Below are positions 60,169-64,000 of a DNA stretch of 64,000 nt, in pieces; the first letter of the stretch is position 1; the number at the start of each line of letters is the position of its first letter. The position numbers and the translations under genes were made by a program. Under the pieces are notes generated by a model. That model made no database searches and was not told where the DNA came from. It saw only the letters and a list, made by a program, of their open reading frames with translations. Source of the DNA: Candidatus Zhuqueibacterota bacterium (GTDB taxonomy: Bacteria > Zhuqueibacterota > Zhuqueibacteria > Zhuqueibacterales > Zhuqueibacteraceae); NCBI GenBank assembly GCA_022616415.1, contig JAKEEU010000336.1, positions 16,296-80,295 of the forward strand, in the 5' to 3' direction.

Positions 60169-60379
60169 TCAAATTGGGCCGGCAGCACACGGCACAGTCT
60201 TCGACGTATTCTTGGCTGTAACCGGAATAGAGATCGATCATCGTTTCATTCGCCTCGCCGCAGCGGGCGCAATGCCACGGCGCAGGAGTCAGCGCCCCTT
60301 CCCTGGCTTTGAGCGGCTGGTCTTCCTCAAAGGGATTCCACTCATCTTCGTTAAAGTCGTCTTCGTCGTGGTCTGGCAT
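60104..60379 (-). CDS. CPXCG-type Cys-rich zinc-ribbon protein
   Basis: 91 residues from the ATG at 60379; earlier in-frame starts lack support. Acidic N-terminus (DEDDFNEDEWNPFEED), then WHCARCGEANETMIDLYSGYSQEYVEDCAVCCRPNLI: a zinc-binding cluster of four Cys typical of the CPXCG family. Role unknown. Its 3' end overlaps the KefB-type gene antisense. Confidence 0.83.
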   Translation of the reverse strand: MPDHDEDDFNEDEWNPFEEDQPLKAREGALTPAPWHCARCGEANETMIDLYSGYSQEYVEDCAVCCRPNLITVAIDPESLVIALRNELEYE

Positions 60380-60454
60380 TTTGCTCTCCGGATTCTTTTC
60401 CTCAAATATGCTTTTAGAATTCGAAAAGTGCAACATTTTTTTTCCACTCGCCGC

Positions 60455-60483
60455 TTGACTTTTTGCCAAACGCGCCGTATGTT
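60455..60483 (+). promoter_or_regulatory. Putative promoter of the AGCS symporter gene
   Basis: TTGACT (60455-60460), 17-base spacer, TATGTT (60478-60483), 74 bases before the TTG start at 60558. Confidence 0.5.
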
Positions 60484-60557
60484 GTGAAGTCTTCGTCGCA
60501 ACGCAAACCACCAATCTGCAAACACGCAGTTCAATAACCGAACGGAGGAAAGAGAAT

Positions 60558-61919
60558 TTGGAAAATTTTCAAACTTTTATCACCGAGTTGGGAAATTTGG
60601 TGTGGGGCACTCCCCTGCTGATTCTGCTGGTTGGAACCGGAATTTTTCTCACCTTCCGCTTGCGCGGTCTGCAATTTCGCGGCTTGTGGCACTCGCTCTG
60701 GCTGGCGTTGGTCAAACGCAAAGAAGACAGCGCCGAAGCCGGCGACATCACCCATTTTCAAGCGCTGATGACGGCGTTGGCAGCGACCGTCGGCACCGGC
60801 AACATCGCCGGCGTCGCCACCGCCATCGCCAGCGGCGGCCCCGGCGCGCTGTTCTGGATGTGGGTCACCGGCCTCTTCGGCATGGCGACGAAATACGCCG
60901 AAGCCGTGCTCGCCGTCAAATATCGCGTGCAAGAAGCCGACGGTTCGATGAGCGGCGGCCCGATGTATTACATTTCGCGCGGGCTGGGGTGGAATTGGCT
61001 GGGCACGCTGTTCGCCATTTTTGCTTCGATTGCCGCATTCGGCATTGGCAACATGGTGCAGTCCAATTCCGTCGCCGATGCGATGCAAAGCTCGTTCGGC
61101 GTCCCCACTTGGCTGACCGGCGTGGTGTTGGCCGTGGCGACCGCGGCGGTGATTTTGGGCGGCATTAAGAGCATCGCGCGCGTCACCAGTTTCTTCGTGC
61201 CGATCATGATCGTATTTTACATGATCGCCGCCATCATCGTCGTGCTGATCAATTATAATGGCATTCCCGACATCGTGATTTATGTTTTCAAAGACGCCTT
61301 CACTCCGAGCGCGGCTTTTGGCGGATTTTTGGGCGCAACGGTAAGAGAAACGATTCGTTTCGGCGTGGCGCGCGGCGTTTTTTCCAATGAATCCGGCTTG
61401 GGCAGCTCGCCAATTGCAGCAGCCGCAGCGCAAACCAAAAATCCGGTCACCCAAGCGCTGGTTTCCATGACGCAGACGTTCATCGATACCATCGTCGTGT
61501 GCAGCCTCACCGGCTTTGTGATCATCGCCTCGGGCGCGTGGCATATAACTGATCCCGCCACCGGCGCCGGCTACACCGGCGCCCAGTTGACCACCCGCGC
61601 CTTCAGCATAGGCTTGCCAGGAAACTCCGGCGGCATCATCGTGGCGCTGGGTCTCATCCTTTTTGCTTATTCTACAATATTGGGTTGGAGCTATTACGGT
61701 GAGAAATCGTTGGAATATCTGCTTGGACCCAAATCGGTCAAACCATACCGGCTGTTATTCTGTGTTTTTGTGTTTGTCGGCGCCGTTTCGCACCTGCAAG
61801 TCGTGTGGTCGATAGCGGATGTCTTCAACGGCCTGATGGCCTTTCCCAATCTGGTTGGCTTGCTCATGCTCTCCGGCGTGGTGGTGGCGGAGACCAACAA
61901 GCATTTTTATAACAAGTAA
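60558..61919 (+). CDS. Sodium:alanine symporter-family protein (AGCS)
   Basis: 453 residues from a TTG at 60558 with GGAGGAAAG 7 bases ahead. About 11 membrane helices; AGCS signature ALAATVGTGNIAGVATAIASGGPGALFWMWVTGLFGMATKYAE. Takes up alanine, glycine or related amino acids with sodium. It is 8 bases before a DoxX-family gene. Confidence 0.94.
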   Translation: MENFQTFITELGNLVWGTPLLILLVGTGIFLTFRLRGLQFRGLWHSLWLALVKRKEDSAEAGDITHFQALMTALAATVGTGNIAGVATAIASGGPGALFWMWVTGLFGMATKYAEAVLAVKYRVQEADGSMSGGPMYYISRGLGWNWLGTLFAIFASIAAFGIGNMVQSNSVADAMQSSFGVPTWLTGVVLAVATAAVILGGIKSIARVTSFFVPIMIVFYMIAAIIVVLINYNGIPDIVIYVFKDAFTPSAAFGGFLGATVRETIRFGVARGVFSNESGLGSSPIAAAAAQTKNPVTQALVSMTQTFIDTIVVCSLTGFVIIASGAWHITDPATGAGYTGAQLTTRAFSIGLPGNSGGIIVALGLILFAYSTILGWSYYGEKSLEYLLGPKSVKPYRLLFCVFVFVGAVSHLQVVWSIADVFNGLMAFPNLVGLLMLSGVVVAETNKHFYNK

Positions 61920-61927
61920 GTTGTAAA

Positions 61928-62374
61928 ATGAAAAAGTTTCTAATTGGCGGCGTCGACATCGCGCCGCCTTTGGCTAACATTGGCTTGCTGCTGTTGCGTG
62001 TTTTCACTGGTCTGGCCCTGCTCTTCCAGCACGGCTTGCACAAAATGCCGCCATCGCCGCGGTTTGTCGAACGTGTGAGTGGCCTCGGCTTCCCCTTGCC
62101 GGAATTGTTTGCGTGGGCCGCCGGCGTTGCGGAAACCATTGGCGGAGGCTTGTTGGCGCTCGGCCTTTTAACAAGGCCGGCCTCGGCCCTCATTCTTGTC
62201 ACCATGCTGGTGGCCGCATTTGGCCGGCACGCGGGCGATCCATTCAGTGCAAAAGAATTGGCGTTGCTGTATGGTTGTGTGGCCTTCCTTTTCCTGCTGG
62301 TTGGCTCCGCGCGTTACGGCTTTGACGCAGTGCTGAGAAAACGAAATATCGAGCTGCATGAATCGAATCGATAA
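61928..62374 (+). CDS. DoxX-family membrane protein
   Basis: 148 residues with four helices. DoxX pattern NIGLLLLRVFTGLALLFQHGLHKMPPSPRFVERVSGLGFPLPELFAWAAGVAETIGGGLLALGLLTRPAS. Probably co-transcribed with the symporter (8-base gap). Third DoxX-like gene in the window. Confidence 0.88.
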   Translation: MKKFLIGGVDIAPPLANIGLLLLRVFTGLALLFQHGLHKMPPSPRFVERVSGLGFPLPELFAWAAGVAETIGGGLLALGLLTRPASALILVTMLVAAFGRHAGDPFSAKELALLYGCVAFLFLLVGSARYGFDAVLRKRNIELHESNR

Positions 62375-62416
62375 AAACCAAACCGTACACTGAAAACTGT
62401 TGTAAGAATACCCGAG

Positions 62417-63019
62417 ATGGCAAGCCTTCTCCTTATCTTCGCGCATCCCGCTCTCGAAAAATCTCGCATCAACGCGCGCTTGATTCGCGATATTCACCGG
62501 CTCGAGGGAATCACGTTTCACGACTTGTACGAAGCCTATCCCGACTTTCACGTGGATATCAAACGCGAGCAACAGCTTCTCACCACGCACGACTTTATCA
62601 TCCTTCATCATCCGATGTACTGGTACAGCTCTCCCGCGCTGGTCAAGCAATGGGAAGACCTCGTGTTGGAGCATGGATGGGCTTATGGCGCCAAAGGCAC
62701 GGCGCTGCGCGGCAAAAAGTTTTTGCATGTGATCACCACCGGCGGCAGCCGAGTCGCCTATGAGCAAGCCGGCATGCACGGCCACACCATTCGTGAGTTT
62801 CTCCTGCCGTTCGAGCAAACGGCCAAACTCTGTGGCATGGTCTACCTTCCTCCCTATCTCGTGCAAGGCACACACCGTTTGTCAAACGAGGAACTCGAGC
62901 GGTACGCCGCCGAATATCTCGCGCTTCTGCAAATGCTGCGCGACGAGGTGCATGATGTGAAACACCTGATGAGTTTTAATCTTCTCAACGACATCTTCGC
63001 AACGCAGACTTCCCCTTAA
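62417..63019 (+). CDS. KefF-like NAD(P)H quinone oxidoreductase
   Basis: 200 residues. Flavodoxin-fold family: SLLLIFAHPALEKSRINARLI, FIILHHPMYWYSSPALVKQWEDLVL, and TGGSRVAYEQAGMHGHTIREFLLPFEQTAKLCGM. KefF is the ancillary subunit that activates KefC potassium efflux. Its partner-type antiporter follows at 63095, which supports that role. Confidence 0.88.
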   Translation: MASLLLIFAHPALEKSRINARLIRDIHRLEGITFHDLYEAYPDFHVDIKREQQLLTTHDFIILHHPMYWYSSPALVKQWEDLVLEHGWAYGAKGTALRGKKFLHVITTGGSRVAYEQAGMHGHTIREFLLPFEQTAKLCGMVYLPPYLVQGTHRLSNEELERYAAEYLALLQMLRDEVHDVKHLMSFNLLNDIFATQTSP

Positions 63020-63094
63020 CTGCTTTTTAATTATTTTGCCACAATCCCTGGCCTGCGGCAGGGCAGGCATCTTGCAAAAAATATCTTTTAAATC

Positions 63095-64000
63095 ATGCAC
63101 AACGATTCATTCTTTTTTCAAGCGCTGGTCTATCTTGCCGCGGCGGTGATCTCCGTTCCGATTGCAAAACGCCTCGGCCTCGGCTCGGTGTTGGGCTACT
63201 TGCTGGCGGGAATCATCATCGGCCCCAACCTGCTCGGCCTCATCGGCGAAGAGGGACAAGACATCATGCACTTCGCCGAGTTCGGCGTCGTGATGATGCT
63301 GTTCGTTATCGGCCTGGAGCTGGAACCCTCGCTGCTGTGGCGGATGCGCGCCGCCATCGCCGGTTTGGGTGGATTGCAGGTGACGGTCACGGCCGTTGTC
63401 GTCGCCGCTGTTGGTATGTTAGCGGGCTTGCCATGGCAAGCGGCGCTAGCGGTGGGAATGATTCTCTCGCTTTCCTCGACCGCTATCGTGCTGCAAACGC
63501 TGAACGAGAAAGGATTGATGAAGACGGCCTCGGGGCAAAGCTCGTTCGCCGTGCTGCTGTTTCAAGATATCGCCGTGATTCCGATGCTGGCGCTCCTTCC
63601 GCTCCTCGCTGTGCAAGGCGCTCCCAGCGTTGAGACGGCGGAACATTCCTTCATCAACACCCTCCCCGGATGGGCGCAAACATTGGTCGTCCTTGGCGCC
63701 GTTGCGCTCATCGTCGTTGGCGGCAGGTTTATCGTGCGTCCCGCTTTTCATTTCATCGCGCAAACGAGGCTGTTGGAAATCTTTACGGCAGCCGCGCTGT
63801 TGTTGGTCATCGGCATTGCGGTGCTCATGACGCAAGTGGGATTGAGTCCGGCGCTCGGCACCTTTCTGGCCGGTGTGGTGCTGGCCAACAGCGAATATCG
63901 CCACGAATTGGTCAGCGATATCGAGCCGTTCAAAGGCCTGTTGTTGGGATTGTTTTTCATCTCGGTCGGCGCTTCGATCAATTTTCCGCTCATTCTCGCC
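63095..64000 (+). CDS. KefB/KefC-type potassium:proton antiporter, 5' part
   Basis: 302 residues to the window edge, open. Membrane core: FFFQALVYLAAAVISVPIAKRLGLGSVLGYLLAGIIIGPNLLGLIGEEGQDIMHFAEFGVVMMLFVIGLELEPSLLWRM and SLSSTAIVLQTLNEKG. The C-terminal RCK/TrkA domain is beyond the edge. Together with the KefF-like gene 75 bases upstream it forms a probable glutathione-gated potassium efflux module. Confidence 0.9.
   Translation, partial: MHNDSFFFQALVYLAAAVISVPIAKRLGLGSVLGYLLAGIIIGPNLLGLIGEEGQDIMHFAEFGVVMMLFVIGLELEPSLLWRMRAAIAGLGGLQVTVTAVVVAAVGMLAGLPWQAALAVGMILSLSSTAIVLQTLNEKGLMKTASGQSSFAVLLFQDIAVIPMLALLPLLAVQGAPSVETAEHSFINTLPGWAQTLVVLGAVALIVVGGRFIVRPAFHFIAQTRLLEIFTAAALLLVIGIAVLMTQVGLSPALGTFLAGVVLANSEYRHELVSDIEPFKGLLLGLFFISVGASINFPLILA

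Noticed and set aside
60531..61544. 337-codon minus-strand ORF opposite the symporter
   Set aside because: Shadow ORF of the AGCS gene with skewed composition.

Overview
The window (about 50% G+C) looks like chromosome from an uncultured member of the FCB superphylum, near Calditrichota/KSB1. The best clue is the secreted propeller protein at 43864-44745, whose C-terminus carries the NYPNPFNP-type type IX sorting domain; TATATT-like -10 boxes recur as well. No rRNA, tRNA, CRISPR array or replication origin was seen. The lineage is an inference from these features only.

Layout. 1-7400 (minus strand): an edge-truncated serine beta-lactamase-family hydrolase, a hicBA toxin-antitoxin pair, a tight cassette of three exported hydrolases (M19 dipeptidase, metallo-beta-lactamase fold, M20 amidohydrolase), a small membrane protein and a PHP-domain lipoprotein. 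7541-10650: PqqB-like hydrolase, a self-contained unit for a 40-residue basic protein (promoter, hairpin leader, terminator), a zinc alcohol dehydrogenase and a Uma2-type nuclease. 10933-16788: a predicted two-gene defence locus, a SIR2 effector directly followed by a membrane-anchored nSTAND NTPase with nine nearly identical HEAT repeats. The SIR2 gene is split by a 2.1-kb insertion sequence; removing the element and one 6-bp target duplication restores one frame and leaves one base between the two genes. 16921-17661: a RHH antitoxin and the decayed remains of a second toxin-antitoxin pair. 17691-23748 (minus): a cell-surface glycan cluster (flippase, asparagine-synthase-like, methyltransferase, deacetylase, ATP-grasp).

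23943-41011: two hypotheticals, a response regulator, an IMPACT protein, FabF, aldehyde dehydrogenase, phosphoesterase, YceH, a large PDZ-membrane-GAF-SpoIIE phosphatase, DinB, PHP-zinc-ribbon, amidohydrolase, an AbiEii-type toxin-antitoxin pair, a RHH/DoxX pair with a MetJ-like operator, and a dienelactone hydrolase with a possible pseudoknot leader. 41045-57302: an RND adaptor and its probable pump, separated by about 12 kb of small accessory genes, several of them broken. 57397-64000: a second Uma2 protein, two KefB/C-type antiporters, KefF-like oxidoreductase, an AGCS symporter and DoxX.

The most unusual non-coding feature is a set of intergenic elements built from 8-, 10- or 16-bp periodic units, usually arranged as two inverted arms. 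Different loci use different unit sequences (GTTNGCCN, TGGANNNN, GRCARAATRATT, CCAACKGATA, CGCAAAGG, GCAACGAAAA) but share the same architecture, and many lie just before start codons. The interrupted SIR2/nSTAND locus and this repeat superfamily are the two observations most worth following up.
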